DNA of 64,000 bases from Lomentospora prolificans (GCA_029532625.1 JARFXM010000008.1:1736001-1800000), one strand, 5' to 3'. Counted from the first letter of the stretch, positions 46,587 to 61,595 are shown. The notes: generated from the sequence alone by a model not told the origin. Program-made: numbers and translations.

Positions 46587-48200
46587 AGTAGATATAAATA
46601 TAATATAGAATTTCTATCTAATTTTTAGAGATATTAAAAGAAGTATTTAAATTCTCCTTTTTAAATATATTTATAATTAATCTATAATAAATAATAATTA
46701 ATAGTAAGTTTTATATTTTATAGTAAAAACTATCTTACTAATAATTCTAGATAATTAGCTAATCTTAAGTAAGCTTAGAATTCTTTTATATATATTTAAA
46801 GAATTCCTTTATTATCTTTAATATAGAATCTAACTTTATAAACTTTAATATATTAAAAAGAGGATTTATTAGTTTAAATAAGATTAAAAGGTCTTTAATT
46901 ATAATAGGTTGAACCCTGGAATATAAGTGCTAGTAATGCTAGTACCCCCTATACCCTCTAAAAGGGAATAGTACCCTCTTAATAGGCCTACTATAATTAG
47001 AGCTCTATATACCCCCCTATTAGGAGGTCTACTAGTAATCCCCCTATAGACTTATAATAATAAGACTACCTATATACCCCCCTATTAAGAAGCCTATAAG
47101 TAATCTCCTAGTAGACTAGCTATAGTAGGATAGTATATATACCCCCTACCTAAAAGTCTATAACCCTACTATAGACCTACTCTTATAGGTATATATACCC
47201 CTATAAGTAGCCCCTATATAACTACTACTATAGTAGAAGATCCCTTTTTCCTATTCTTTCCTTTTACTCCTTAGTTATTTTATAATAGATATATTTAGGC
47301 TTTATATTATAGATTATACTTTATAACTAGTCTATAATATATTATAAAATAATTTTTTATAAAAGAACTCTTAGAAATAATAGTTAATTACTATAGTATC
47401 TCTAAGTATTCCTTTTATAATTAACCCCCTTTTACTAAAAGGAAAGATTTCTTTAAACCCTAATTAAGTAAACTATTTAGTTAAGTAAGCTATAAACTAG
47501 GCTACTTAACTAATATAAGAATAATTAACTTAGCTAACTACTACCTTATAAATAATATAAACTATAATAATAAACTTAACTTTATTTACTAGTTCTACTC
47601 TAAGTATATAAATACCCCTTTTTAACTAGCTTTTTAAGCTCCCTACTAAAGAGATACTTTCTACTATTTATTAAAAAATAGTTAAACTAAAACTCTTACT
47701 AAACTTTCCTAAGTTTACTAAGAAGTAGAAGGACTATAATATATAAGTATAGTAGATATATAATAAGATCTACTATAATAACCTATTTATTAGAGATAAT
47801 AAAAGGATATAATATATTATTAACTCTTACTTAAGATTAATACCTTAAGCTATAATCTTAACTTTCTTTACTAAAAGTAAACTAAATAGTTTTTAAGACT
47901 TTAATACTTTTATAAACTATTTAGATTAGATTTATACTAATAGGAACTAAAGAGTCTAAGTTTATAATAAACTTTATACTTTAAAATAAAAAAATAATAA
48001 ACTCTACTTATCTTATCTACTAAGGTATAAATAGCTAATAGTAGAAGTAGATATAATTAGTTAAGTAGATAAAACTAAAATTTCTTTTCTTAAGAAGGGC
48101 TTTTACTAAGAGATTTATAAAAAACTAATTAATATAAACCTCCCTACTAAGTACTTCTTATAAATTAACTATATTAAGGAAATTATAAGTAAACTTAAAT
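46587..48200 (+). mobile_element. Retrotransposon fragment with gag-like region
   Basis: AT-rich and stop-filled. Between about 47640 and 48190, reading past stops gives a gag-like order of segments (KLPKF..; FNTFINYLDQIYTN..; FLKKGFYQEIYKKLI). At 46905-47230 a short stretch of C/T-rich, imperfectly repeated ATATACCCCCCTATTA units occurs, less RIP-mutated at its left edge. It may be the internal region of the element to which LTR copy A belonged. Confidence 0.5.
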
Positions 48201-48550
48201 TATTATACTATATCATGCAAGCAAGCATGGAGGTACTCTATGATACACTATACTAATATAAGCAAGCATGAACATACTCTAGTAGAACCTTAGTAGTAAG
48301 TAAGTAATACTAAAGGTTAAAGGTAAGGAATATATAAAGGAAGTAAGGAACTATAAGCTAGATAGAAAGAATAAGACTATTTTACTATTATAAAAGAATA
48401 CCTATACTATATATAAATAAAATATATAGAGGTTAACTAATATAAACTAGTAATTATCTTAAATCTATAAATAGTATTATAGAACCCTTCTACTTACTTA
48501 TTAGTAGCTTAGTAGCTAGTAAGTAAGTAGATATAGTATAAGCTATAATA
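48201..48550 (-). mobile_element. LTR family 1, copy B, inverted
   Basis: A 350-base reverse complement of the family-1 LTR, from TATTATACTATATCATG to AGCTATAATA. It is RIP-mutated but recognisable along its full length. The 5-base flanks (TAAAT and GTAAT) do not match. Confidence 0.9.
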
Positions 48551-51500
48551 GTAATAGTATTACTTATTTAACCCTTTATCCTTAAATAAGAAACTATACC
48601 CTAGAAGAGCTATCTTAACTATAAGATAGCTATAATAGGTCCTCTATAATCTCTATATAAAAGAGATTATTATCTTAATAAGATACTAGTAATCCTAGGA
48701 TTACTAACTAGTAATAATAATAAGTAGTATACCTAGTATTAGCTATAAATTACCTTTATAGTAATTATAAACTAAGAAGGTGAAAATAAGTAGGAATAAA
48801 GGAAGCTAGTAATAGTAGGAATCCTCTAGACTTTAATAAGATATTACTTATTAAAGGTAAAAAAAGAGTAGTAACTTATACTTAAATAATAGTAGCTACT
48901 TCCTCTTTAAATACTCTTAGTACTTTTCCCTATTCTAATAATAGTAATAACCCCTATAAGTATAAAACTACTAGCTTATTAAGTAGGGTATCCTCCCCTT
49001 TATAAGAAATAGCTAAGGAATACTCCCCTAAGGCCTCTTTAGAATAGTAATTATATAAGGAAAGCTAACCTAGAGATTAAAGGGAAGTTAGGAGCTATAA
49101 TAGAAGATATCTAGTAATAGTTAGTTAGGATTAGTATAGGATACTAGTTATTAGTAAGAGATAAGATATACTTACTAATTAGTATATTACCCTAGTTATA
49201 AAAAGTATTCTATAGCTAATAGTAAATACTAGTAAGTAATTATAAGCTATTATTTTTTATATTTAGAAAAGTTAACTTTTACTAACTAGATTTATACTAA
49301 AAGGAAAAGGAGATAATAGTAGAGATACTTACTAACTAGACTAATAAATACCTAGTATCTACTACTCTTAAAACCTATATATATAAAGTCTAATAGTATA
49401 AGTAAGGGATAATACCTTTATACTAAGATATCTATAATTAGGGTTTAATTAACTATAATATCTAGTACTAGAGGGTATACTAGTTATTTAGTATTAGTCC
49501 CTAGAAAGACCCTTAATAATATTATTAATCCTATTATTAAGATAAGATAGTAATTATAGCTAGTTAATAGATAGGGATTATAAACCTACTCCTATATTTA
49601 GCTTATAAAGAACTAGTAACTATTTACTAATTAGAAGTTAAAGATAACTAGATATAACTAAGATAGTAGAAGCTATTATATAAATATTCTAAAAAGTAAT
49701 ACTCTAGTAGCTACTATATCCTAACTTTATAGTACTAATACCTATACTACTATCTAAAAGTAAGATAGTAATAGAATACTAATAGTAGATTAAGTTAATT
49801 AGTTTCTTTTAGTTAGATATTAATAAAAAGAAGTATAGTAAGTAAGGATACTTTATAGATAGTAAATAAATATACTTCTATAATATAACCCTTTTTACTA
49901 ATATACTATAAGTAAAGGCTTAAGATAGTATAGAGAAGGTATACTAGATAGTAATTAGCCTCTATAAGTTATTAAAAAGTAAAGTACTAATATAATAAAG
50001 TAAGATTATTTCCTTATAAGAAAAGTAGTAATTATAGTAAGGAATAGTTAATAGATAGGTAGCTACTCTATATTAATAATTTAGTATTTAGAAGTATAAA
50101 GCTAAAGAATAGTTAACTAAGAATATATATATAGTAGTAGATATAAAAAAGTAGAAGTTAGTATATAATTTTATAATCTAATATATATAGTATATATAAG
50201 TATAGGATAATAGTAGTATCTATAGTTAGCTAATAGTAACTTATAATTACTTAAACCCTACCTTATAAGTAGTAATAGTAAAGCTAGTAGAAGAAGGAGA
50301 TACTAATAAGTAGATAATAAGAGTAAAAGAAAAGGCTAAACTATTAGAGTAATCCCTTACTACTTCTTAGCTACTAATAGAAGAGACTACTTAGCTAGTA
50401 GATATAGTATTAGTAAATAAAGTAGATAGTAAAAGTAAGTAGGTAGTAGTAAACTAGGCCTAGTTAAACTAATAGTAGTAGTAAGATAGGCTATATTAAG
50501 GATATAGTAACCTAGAATATAAAAGAAAGTTTATAAGGGAAAGATTACTAGTAATAAGGTAATAAAGAAGGGCTAAAGAGAGAGATAGAACCCTTACTTA
50601 CTAAAAGGAGTTTACTAATTAGTATACTCTACTTTACTTAGGTACCTCTTAACTATAATAGCTATTAAAGAGGCTATAGTAGATAAGGTAGAAGGATAAA
50701 AAATATTTTTAATAGTTTAAAACTTACTAGAAAAGAAATAACTAGTAAAGGAGAAGCTATCTAATTAAAAAGATATATAAAGATAACCCTAATACTAGTA
50801 AGAAGGAGAGAAAGCTATAGTAGGCTAGCTATATATTTATAGTAATAGGTAAGGAAGGAAATAGTAAAGATAATACTTCTAAACTAGAAAGAGATAATAT
50901 ATTTATTATAAAAAGTAAGCTAGCTAGTAATAATAATAAGAGTAAAAATAGAACTAATAAGAGGGAGTTTAATACCTACTATTTATAGCTAGTATATAAG
51001 GAAGAGAGGAGTAAGGTAAATATATACCTAATATATAAAGAAGTATTTTAGTTTAAGAAGGTCTTATATTATTATTATTAAGCTAAGAGATATAGGTAGT
51101 AAAGAAGGGATAAAGAGGTTAGTATAAGAAGAGACTATAAGAGATTATACTTAAGAAATTAGATAGTAAATAATAATAATTTACTCTACTCCTTAGGATA
51201 AGTAATTAATCTAATAATACTACTAACCTTTATCTTAAAAGACTAATAATTAATATACTTATAGATACTAGTAAGATTTAAGAAGAATAGACTAGAAGTA
51301 GAGATCTACTTTAATATAGGAGTAAGCTCTATCCTAGTTAATAAGAAATAGCTTACTAAGAATTTACTAAATATAGTATTTACTACTAAAAGTAAGCTAG
51401 TTATAATAATAGGTATAAGAGCTAATTTTAATATTATTAAGGAAGTAAGTTTTAATTTCTATATTCCTAGAATTATATAGGAAATAGAAATTAATAGCTA

Positions 51501-54500
51501 TATAACTATAATAGTAGATATTATTAATAACCTTAGTTCTAAGTTATTACTTAGTAATAATTTCTTAATCTAGATAAAAGTAATAATTAATTTATAAAAG
51601 GGAATTATTAAGTTCTTAGTATATTAAAAGATAAAAGTAGATCTAAGGATATTAAAGAAGAAAAGAAGGATAGAAAGAAAAGTAGTAGTAGCTTATATAG
51701 TAAGGATCTTATTAAGATTTAAAATAATAATTCCTCTTTATTATATTAACCTTCTAAAACTAATAAAAGTAGGAAAGATTAGGTAGTAAAAGAAAGGGGA
51801 TAATAAATAAAGGTAAACTTACTATTTTTAATTAATATATAATAATATCTATAATACTAAGATATTATAGTTTACTTCTAAAATAATAATAGTTAGTAAT
51901 CTAATAGTATCCTAGATAATATTAAAGTATAGTAAAAGAGTAAGAAGAATAGTAGAGAGTTGTTATGGCTCGTGCTGTGTCCGCTTGCTTGCTAGCTGCC
52001 GAGCTGCTAACAAGTAAGTGGGAGGGTTCTATGATGCTATTCACAGATTTGATGTGGTCGCTGGTTTATATAAGTTCACCTCTATATAGTCAGTTAGTAT
52101 GCAGGTAGGTGTTCTCTTGTGATAGTAAAATAGTCTTATTCTTTCTATCTAGCTTATAGTTCCTTACTTCCTTTATATATTCCTTACCTTTAACCTTCAG
52201 TATTGCTTGCTTACTGCTGAGGTTCTGCCAGAGCATGTTCATGCTTGCTTATGTAGGTGTGGCGTGTCATGGAGCGCCTCCATGCTTGCTTGCATGATAT
52301 AGCGTAATAAGAGTAACCTTAAAGAATAAGTATTTATAGTATTAATAAAAGTAATAGAGAGGCTAGATAATCTTATTAAGGGAGAGGTTACTTACTAGTA
52401 GTTATAAATAGTAGAGAAAGAGGTAGTAAAAGTATAAGAAGAGTAAAAGTAAGCTTAAAAAGTACTTTTTAATATTAATTATTAAATCCCTAACTATAGT
52501 ATTAATATACTAGAGAAAGTATTAGTTATAAAGACTAAAAAAAGGGTTTTAATAGTAAATACTAACCTAGAGTTTATAGTAAAGATAACTAATTTTATAA
52601 ATAAATATAAGATTATCTATAAGAATTAAGGGATTATACTTATAGTAGAAGAGGATAAAATAAGAATTAATCTTACTAATAGTTAGTAAAACTAAAAATA
52701 AAATATATATTAATACTTATTAGTAAGTAATAAGAGACTTATTTTAGATAAGACTTATAATCCTCTTTACTAGTAAGGAAAGATAGAATAAATAAAGTAA
52801 CTAGTACTAATTACTTACCTAATATTTATAGTATACTAATCTATAAATATTAAAAAATATAATAAGAGAGTAGTTATTAATCTATAACTACTAAATAAGT
52901 AGGTAATACTAGATATTTACCTACTATTAAGTTAGGAAGATATTATAGAAATACTATATAGTAAGTAAGTATTTACTAGCCTAGATACTAAAAAGTTCTT
53001 CTATTAGCTACTAATCTATTATAAGTATTATAATTATATAGTAGTAATTAGCTTATAAAAGTTAGAATAATTAAATATTATTCTTATAGGATTTAAGAAC
53101 TTACTAGTATTTATATAATAATATATAGATTACTTATTCTTTAAGTACTATTATTTTATATAAGTATATATTAATAATATTATAATCTTTAGTAATATAG
53201 AGAAGGAGTATCTATACTATATAGAAATAGTAATATAGATAATAAGTAGGAATTACTTATATATCTCTATAGGTAAATCCTTTATAGGCTTCCCTAGTAT
53301 TACTTTCCTTAGTTATATCCTTAATAGTAATAGTAAATAGAAGATAAGTAATTATATCCTAGGATTTAAATAGATAATATAATACTTTAATAATTTAGAA
53401 AAGTTAGAATACTATATTAGTATAGTAATATTTATCTATATAATAATTCTATAGTTTAATATATAGATAGTACTACTATAAAAGTAGAAAACTATAAAGC
53501 TAAAAACTATATAAGAGAGCTAGGAGATTATCTTTAAAAAGAATAGTAAATAGTAGAGGAAGTAGAAAGTAAGTAAATATAGGTTTACCCTAATATTAGA
53601 AAAGTAGGAGGTATTTACTAATTTATAATCCTTCCTCTATAAGTAAATATTACTATACTATATAGATCTAGATTAAATACTATTTTTAAAAGTAGATACT
53701 AGTAGAATTACTTTTAGTATATATATATTCTAACTATATAGTAAGGAATAGGATAGTAAATCTATTCTAAGAAAAGATATTATAGTAAAGGAATTATAGC
53801 TATTATACTTTCTATTATATATATACTTAAATATAGAAAAGAAGTATAGATTAATAAAGGTAGAATTAGTAGTAGTTATCTAGGTAGTAAGGAAGCTATA
53901 GAAAATAGTTAGGGTAAATAGATCTTTAATAGTAATCCTTATAGATTACTTACTATTAAAAGGGATTATAAAATATACCTCCTTAAAGACTATAGATCTT
54001 AGTAAGGCTAACTTAAAGTTAGTAAATACTATAAACTAGCTATTATAGTTTAATCTTAAGGTTTTCTATATACTTAGACTATTAAATATAGTACTAGATA
54101 TACTTTTATAATTACTAATTATACTTATAAGGGATATTAGGCTAGACTATAAATAACCTAATAAACTAAATAATATTAGGATAGATATAATAGATAAGTA
54201 AGTATATACCTTAGAGGAAGTGGAAAGGTAAGGAATATAAATACTAGTAATCTAACTAATAGAGGATCTATAGTAACTAATTATTAATAATTATAAGAAG
54301 GATAGTAAGCTAGGAAAGGTATTATATATAATTAGATAATAAAAGGAAGAAGAAGCTAGGATAAGCTAGAAGAGGCTAATACTAGTTAGGCTATTCTAGG
54401 AAAGTAATAGCCTTCTCTACTTTATTAATACTAAAAGTAATTATAAGCTATATATACTATACCTAATAGTATAGGCTATCCTTAAGATAGTATATAATAA

Positions 54501-54892
54501 TTATTAATATATAGAAAGTAAGAGAATACTATATAACTTATAAGACTTTTATATCTATTAAAAAGTAGATAAAATTAAGAAGTATTATAGTTACTATCTA
54601 GTATACTTATAGAATTAAAGGGATAGGTAGTAGTTATATAATAAAATAAAAAGGATTAATATAGTACTAACCCTATATTATATAATTATAATAGATTTTA
54701 TTATAGATATACTTACTATTCTAGTAGAAGGTATATTCTAAGTAATACTTAGCTATTAAATACTAGATAACTTATTAGTAATTAACTATACCTTTAGTAA
54801 GAAGATATTATTAATTATAAATAGTAAGATAGTAACTATAGTATAGTAGGTAGTAATAGTATTATAAGTAATATTATATTATAATTAGGGAT
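48551..54892 (+). mobile_element. Second gypsy relic, main part (interrupted)
   Basis: Stop-filled and CpA/TpG-poor. The first 2.4 kb are not identified. From about 50950, reading past stops gives a gag-protease-like stretch. At about 53160-53200 there is a reverse transcriptase core (YINNIIIFSN where YIDDIIIFSN is expected), followed by RNase H-like sequence to about 54000 and integrase-like sequence to 54892. A solo LTR interrupts it at 51961-52309 and a complete element at 54893. It resumes at 62029-62235. Confidence 0.75.
51961..52309 (+). mobile_element. Solo LTR, family 1, copy C, nearly unmutated
   Basis: A 349-base LTR starting TGTTATGGCTCG and ending AGCGTAATA, flanked by a perfect 5-base target duplication AGAGT (51956-51960 and 52310-52314). 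Unlike its surroundings it keeps many TG and CA dinucleotides and at least six CpGs. It sits in the second gypsy relic and reading resumes after it, so it inserted later and lost its internal region by LTR-LTR recombination. Confidence 0.95.
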
Positions 54893-55325
54893 TATTACAG
54901 TCTCATCAGAGAAGGCTCAGGTAATAATCCATAGTATATTGAACCTCAAATAATAAAGAGGGAAGATCTAAGTTAAGGGTCTCATAAGAGCTACCCATCC
55001 CTCTTATAGAGTTCTGCCCCTATATAAGCAGTCATTACTAGCAGGGATGCAATTACTACTCTTAGAGGTATAGTCATTACTCTTAAGGGTATAGTTACTA
55101 CTCTTAGGGGTTTAGCCCTACTAGACTATACTAGTATACTAGTTTATTCAGAGTTACTAAATTATACCTATCTATTAATCCATTTAGCACTACTACTTAT
55201 ACTAGGATACTAGTTTATATAATACTACCTAGCTAAGGGTAGTAGCTAGGCTAGTACTTAGTATAGTTATATATAGCTAGGTCTAGCTCTTAGTTATACC
55301 TTCCTCCTAGGTTAAGACCCTTATA
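54893..55325 (-). repeat. Left LTR of copy D (3' LTR in coding sense)
   Basis: 433 bases from TATTACAGTCTC to AAGACCCTTATA. It keeps about fifteen CA but only about three TG dinucleotides by eye. Confidence 0.93.
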
Positions 55326-58300
55326 TAAGCTCCCCCCTCCTTCCTTCCCTCCCTATTAGGAGTAGTATAGCTTTATTATTATTAGCTACTCCTACCTATA
55401 TTTATCTTCTTATTCCTTTTTCCCTACTTAATATCTAAAAAAATATCTATTATTAGTATTCCCTCCCTACTTCTATACTATCCTCTCTACTATAGTAGCC
55501 TACTAATACTTTAGTTAACTTATAAAGATACCTCCTACCCTTTCTAGCTCTAATAAGGGTAGTAATAGCTCTCCCCTTAATTAAAAGTAATTATATTAAT
55601 TAGTATATTAATCTTCTACTATTTCTACTACTACTACTACCCCTACTTATACTACCTCTACCTCTATATACTACTATCCTATAGTATTACCTATTCATTA
55701 ATCCACCTCTACTACTATACCAGCTAGCTTATCCACTAGCTCATCAACCCCTATTCCTATATCAGTTCTAATAGCCAGTAGGGGCAAATACTATTATATA
55801 TAGGTAGCTACTATTAAGGATATATCCCTTATCTACTATAAGCCCTATCTCTACTATATCTCACTTACTTCCTCCTATAAGAACCAGGGCAAGAAGGATA
55901 CTTATACTTACTCATCTTGCTATTGAGCTGGCTATTACTATATACCTACCCTCCCTATTATTCTATCCTACTAGCAAGGCCTATAAGGTATATATAGTAG
56001 TCTAGAGAAGGCTATCCTAGATACTAATACTACCCTTTAGGATACTATCTAGGCCTAGTAGAGCCTAGAGTCCCTTAAGACTTATAGTATCCTTCCTCTA
56101 TATATTTCCCTTCTACCCTATACCTTACACTTTCTACTAACCTTATATATATTAGTAGTTCCACCTATACTACTCTTAGTAGTAGTCCTATTCCTATTAC
56201 CCCTTCTATTCCTATCACCCCTATACTAGTTACTATAGTTACTACCCCTAACCTATTAGGTTATATAACTATATATAATCTTACTTTACTAGCCTATTAT
56301 ATCCAGGTGCTTAAGGAGTATATAGAGTTAAATAAGGTAATAGATAATAATAATAATAGTAATAGTAACTATAAGGTCAGCTTATTCATTACTAATAATA
56401 AGGTAGACTTATAGTATAATAGAGGGTTCTCTTTTCTTAGTAGTAGTAATAGTATTTCTTAGCCCTAGTAGGTAAATCATTTTCTTTTTCTTATACCTTG
56501 GTTTCCTACTATTTCATACTATTATTTCTACCACTTAGTAGGCAGCTTTTCCCAGCCTTTAAAGTCCTCCCTTAGTCTATTATTTTCCCTTATATCACTA
56601 TACTACACTTTAAAGCAGTTAAGCACTACTACTTCTTATATATTATCCAGGCACCTCTATTCTAGTAGTTCATACCCCTTCTATTATACTAGGACCTCCT
56701 AGACTATTCTATATCCTACTCTCTTAGAATATATATAGTAGATTTCTTCTACTTTATATTCTTCTTCACTATTAATAAGTATTACTAGTAGTTATAGGTT
56801 AGTAGTCTACTATCTAGGAAGTAGGTCTATACCTATATATTTTAGCTTATTAATATTAAAGACTTTAGGTATTCTTCCTAGTAGGCCCCTAATCCTTACT
56901 ATATTTAGTAAGATTACTTCTATTATAGTATATTTTATATATAGCTAGTCTAGCTTCTTCTTAGATTAGGTTATAGTAATATCTCTTAGATCTACCTATA
57001 CTTAATCTTTAATCTAGAATATCTCTACTAGTTAGTACTTAGTATTTATATATACTTCCTAGTTTAGGGTAGCTACTACTATTAAGGCTTAATAGAGCTC
57101 TATAATTTCCTTTATTCTATTTATAAATACCTAAACTCTAGTTATAAGTAAGTAGTATAGTATAGTCTTAGTTATAATATCCTTTATAAATAAGATAACT
57201 AATAGGGCTTTATACCTATATACTATATAGAATAAGGATATACTTATAGAGGTATTCACCTAGCTATTAATAGTAAGCTAGGCTACTAAGTACTAAGTAG
57301 GCTAGTTATTCTATATATAATTAATAAAGATCTATAAGTAAGCTTATACTTCTTAATTTATCTACTCTAGTCCTCTATTAGTCTAGGGGTAGTATACTAT
57401 ACTAAGTTACTATTTTATATTAAAGAGGTAGTAGAAATATTACTAGAAGTCTCCTACCTAGTTTATTCCCTAGTTACTTATAATTACTCTAAGCTAACTA
57501 TAGTAGTAAACCTAGTATAATAGGAAGTACTTAGTATAGGCTTCTACTTCTATTAATTCTATTAGTTTAAGAGTTACCTCTTTAGATAACTAGTCTTTTA
57601 TTACCTAAAGTAAGGTTTTTCTACCTACTTCTAGGAGATTAGTTATAAAGTCTATCTAGATTTCCTAGTAGAAATAATCTAGTACTAGTAGTAGGTAGAG
57701 AAAGCCTACTTTCTATTTATACTAGATCTTTATTTATCTATAGATATTATAGTTATAGAGGAAGTATTTTATATATTTATAGAGGAGTAGCTAGTAGAAA
57801 TCTCTAAATACTATAGTAATAGTTCTATCCCTACTAGGATAGCTAATACTATAGGTATTATATATATACTAGATTAGGTAGTTATATAACTTATCTAGTA
57901 GTCTCCCTCCCCTCCCTTTTTCTTCTTTCTCTAAGGAGCTACCCCTAGGTACCTAGATATAGTCTTTATAATATAAAATCCCTTTTTTATCTACTAAGTA
58001 ATTACTAAGCTAGATTTTTAAGTTAAACCTACTCTCTAGTAAATAGTCCCCTACTTAAACTACCTTCTTTATCCCTTTATATAAAAAGTTATATAATATT
58101 ATTTCCTCCTAAAGTTAATTTAACTTATTATTATTAAAAATACCTTTTAGCTCCTAGGTTACTATTACTATTATATATAAGTAGTCTTATATTACTAACT
58201 ATAAGATTAGCTAGATTATATAGGTATCCTAATCTTCTAGTATAGGAGAGTCTTATTCTCTTCTTAATAAGGTATCTAGTATCTAGGATTTTTTTCCTAG

Positions 58301-61300
58301 TCTATACTTAATTCTAAAGTTAAACTAGGATAGATATTCTACCTAGTAGGCTTATTATTCTAATAAATACTAGTATATTATAAAGTATTCTAGGTTCTAA
58401 TAGTCTATTAGTATTATAAAGGTCTTATAGCTATAGAGCTTAACTAACTATTATTCTATATACTAAATAATAGCTAGTATCTCTTTATTATAGATTAGGT
58501 AGTTTCTCTCTATAGAGGATAGCTTTTATAAATAAAATATAATAGCTTTTTATTAGCTATTAACTTCCTAACTTAAATAGCCTCCTAGTATAATTCTACT
58601 ATAATCTACCTCTAAAAAGGTTTTATTCTCTAAGTCCTACTAAGTTAGGATTAGCACTTTTATAAAGAGAGTCTTTAGAGTCTAGAATACCTCCTTATAT
58701 TCTATAATCTATTTAAAGGGGATACCCTTTCTAGTAAGTACTATAAGGCTCCTTATAACCTCTAAGAACTTAGGGATAAATATTTAGTAATAGTTAATAA
58801 ATCTAAGGAAACTATATATACCTATTTATATAATTAGTAGCTACTACTTAAGGATAGTCCTTACCTTTTCTAAATCTATTTATATACTAATACTAGTATA
58901 GATAATAAACCCTAGGTATTTTACCTTCTTTACTATAAACTTATACTTATCTAGGTTAAAGTAGAGTCTATAAGTTTATAAGTACTCTAAGACTATATAT
59001 ACTTTATCTAAGTAGTCTTTATAAGAGTTACTTAAATAGATAAGGATATTATCTATATAAGTAGAGGTAAAGTTATTAAGGAAGTCTTATAGTATATAGT
59101 TTATATAGTATTAAAATATTACTAGTACTCTAGATAGCCTAAAAGGGGTTACTATCTATTTAAAGAGTCTATACTAAGTATAGAATACTATCTTAAATTC
59201 TTTTCCCTTAGCTATCTAGACCTTATAGAATACCTAGATAATATTAACTTTAGTAAACTATATTACCTTTATAAGGTTTTGAAAGGTCTCTAAGATAAGG
59301 GGGAGAGGGTATTAGTCTATATATATAATTATATTCAAAGTATAATAGTTAATATAGAACTAGAGGCCTCCTCTAGGTTTATAGGTAAATAAGACTAGTA
59401 TAGCTATTTTAGAGCTACTTATATAGATAAAACCCTTATTTAGGAGGTCTATTAAGGTTTTCTTAAGGACTAGTAACTCTTCTCTTAATATATTATAAAG
59501 GGTTCCCTATAGGAGAGGAAGTTCCTACCTCTAGCTATTAGTTTTTAAGAGGATTAAGTAATTAATACCTAGCTTATAGGGGTTAAGCTTATTAGCTTCT
59601 ACTTTTTAAAAAAGGGGGAGTAAGTTATAGAATTAGGATAGGATTATCTAGTATAGTTTATTATTAGTTTTTACTTTTTTAGTAGCTAATACTCTTTCTA
59701 TATCTTTTATACTTACTATAAAAATTATAGCCCTAGTAGTAGTACTTCCTTTTAAGTACTTAATCTTCTTAATAGTTACTATAAAAGTTAAGGTTATAAT
59801 ATAGACTATAGACTTAAGCTCTTCTACTTATAGTATACTTATATATTCCTCTATATATAGTACCTACTTATTAGCTCTATTATACTAGAGGTACTTCTTA
59901 TATAGGATAGAGAAGGCTCTATTTTAAAAGAGCTATAGCTTCCTTAGGATTAAAGGGTATTCTAGGAGGGGTATAATATAAGTATATATAGCCTAGGTAA
60001 AATTAGTAATTTTAACTATAAATATAGCTAACCTTTAGATAGTAGTCTACTATATTACTCCTAAAGTACTTTATACTACTCTTAGTAGAATATAAGTAAT
60101 TAAGATCTAAAGCTATTCTATTAGTTCTTTACTAATAATAGTATAATATTTATACCTTTTATCTACTAATAGGTAGATAAGTTCTAGGTTATTTATAATT
60201 ATAAAGATAAAGGTAGGTTTAATTTTTATTTATCTATTAAATATATTTACCCTCTCTATCTTAGTTAGCTTTAAGGCCTATCTTTACTCTAAGGTTACTT
60301 ATTTCTCTCTTCTTTAGAGTCTTCTTCTAAGACTAGAGTACTTTTAATATTATAAATACTTATAGTATCTTATAGGTTATATACTACTATATAAGGATAC
60401 TTACTAATAAAGTAGCTTTTACTACTATAGTAGAGGTATTAGTATTTCTTCCTCCTCCTATTAATCTTATTATTATCTATTTATTTTACTTTTTTAGCCC
60501 TAGGCTATTTAATATTATAGGTTTAGGTACTACTTATATAGATATTACTATCTATATCCCTTAAGGGGTTTTCTAGGCTTAGTCTACTCTAGAAGGGGTA
60601 GTTCTAAAGTCCTTATCTATAGTTAGGGTATACCTACTAAGGGGTCTATAACTTATTTTTTTTATTCCTAGATAAGTACCTCTACTCTTAGTAAAGTACT
60701 CTAAAGTATTAGGTTTATTTAAAGTATTATATAATTAGGTAGAGTACTTTAATATAGTTAGAGTAGTCTATAGGTATATTAGTAGCTACTAATTTATCTT
60801 TTAAGGTAGGGGATAGAGTATTCTTTAGCTAGGTAAGCTATAAGGTATTATCCTAGTAGCTCCCTCCTATAGTTATTATAATATTATTAAAGATAGGGAA
60901 GAATTCTCTAAATATCTAGCTATTAGCCTAGATAAGATTATAGAGCTAGTCCTAAGCTATAGCCTAGGGTTAGGTATTACTAAATATATAGGTAATATAC
61001 TATAGTAGCTCTAGGAGGGGGTAGGCTCTACCTATCCTACTACTAACCTAGAACTAGTAGATTCTTTATCTTTTATTAAATAGGATTATATATATAATTT
61101 TATACTAAGTAACTTTATTACTTCTAATTAGACCTTATAGCCTATCTTTATTTAGTTTAAAGATAATACTATCTAGGAAGAACTAGAGGTTACTTAGGTT
61201 ACTATTCTATATAGGCTATACTAAGGCCTTTCTCTTTACTTTTAATATAGTATTTCTATTTATTCTTATTTCTATAATTTCTAGGATTTTACCTCTTAGG

Positions 61301-61595
61301 ACCTCTAATTATAGGGTATCTATAAAAGGTAGAGGAGGGGGAGTAGGGGTACTTAAGAACTACTAGTAGATCTAGCTAAGGAGCTCTAGATCTATAGTAA
61401 TTATATTTAAGAGTACCTACTAATTATTAGGCCTATATAAGTAAGGTATCTAGGAGGTTCCTACTATTAACCCTTTAGGGTTAAAGTAAGCTTACTATTA
61501 TAATTCTATTCTACTTATATATTCTATTCTATTCTATTTTCTTTTTATTCTACTTATTATTTTATTCTATTTATTATTAGGTTAATTATTTAATA

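Noticed and set aside
46905..46935. tRNA-like GGTTGAACCC string
   Set aside because: It resembles a T-loop only superficially; no acceptor or anticodon stems could be built around it.
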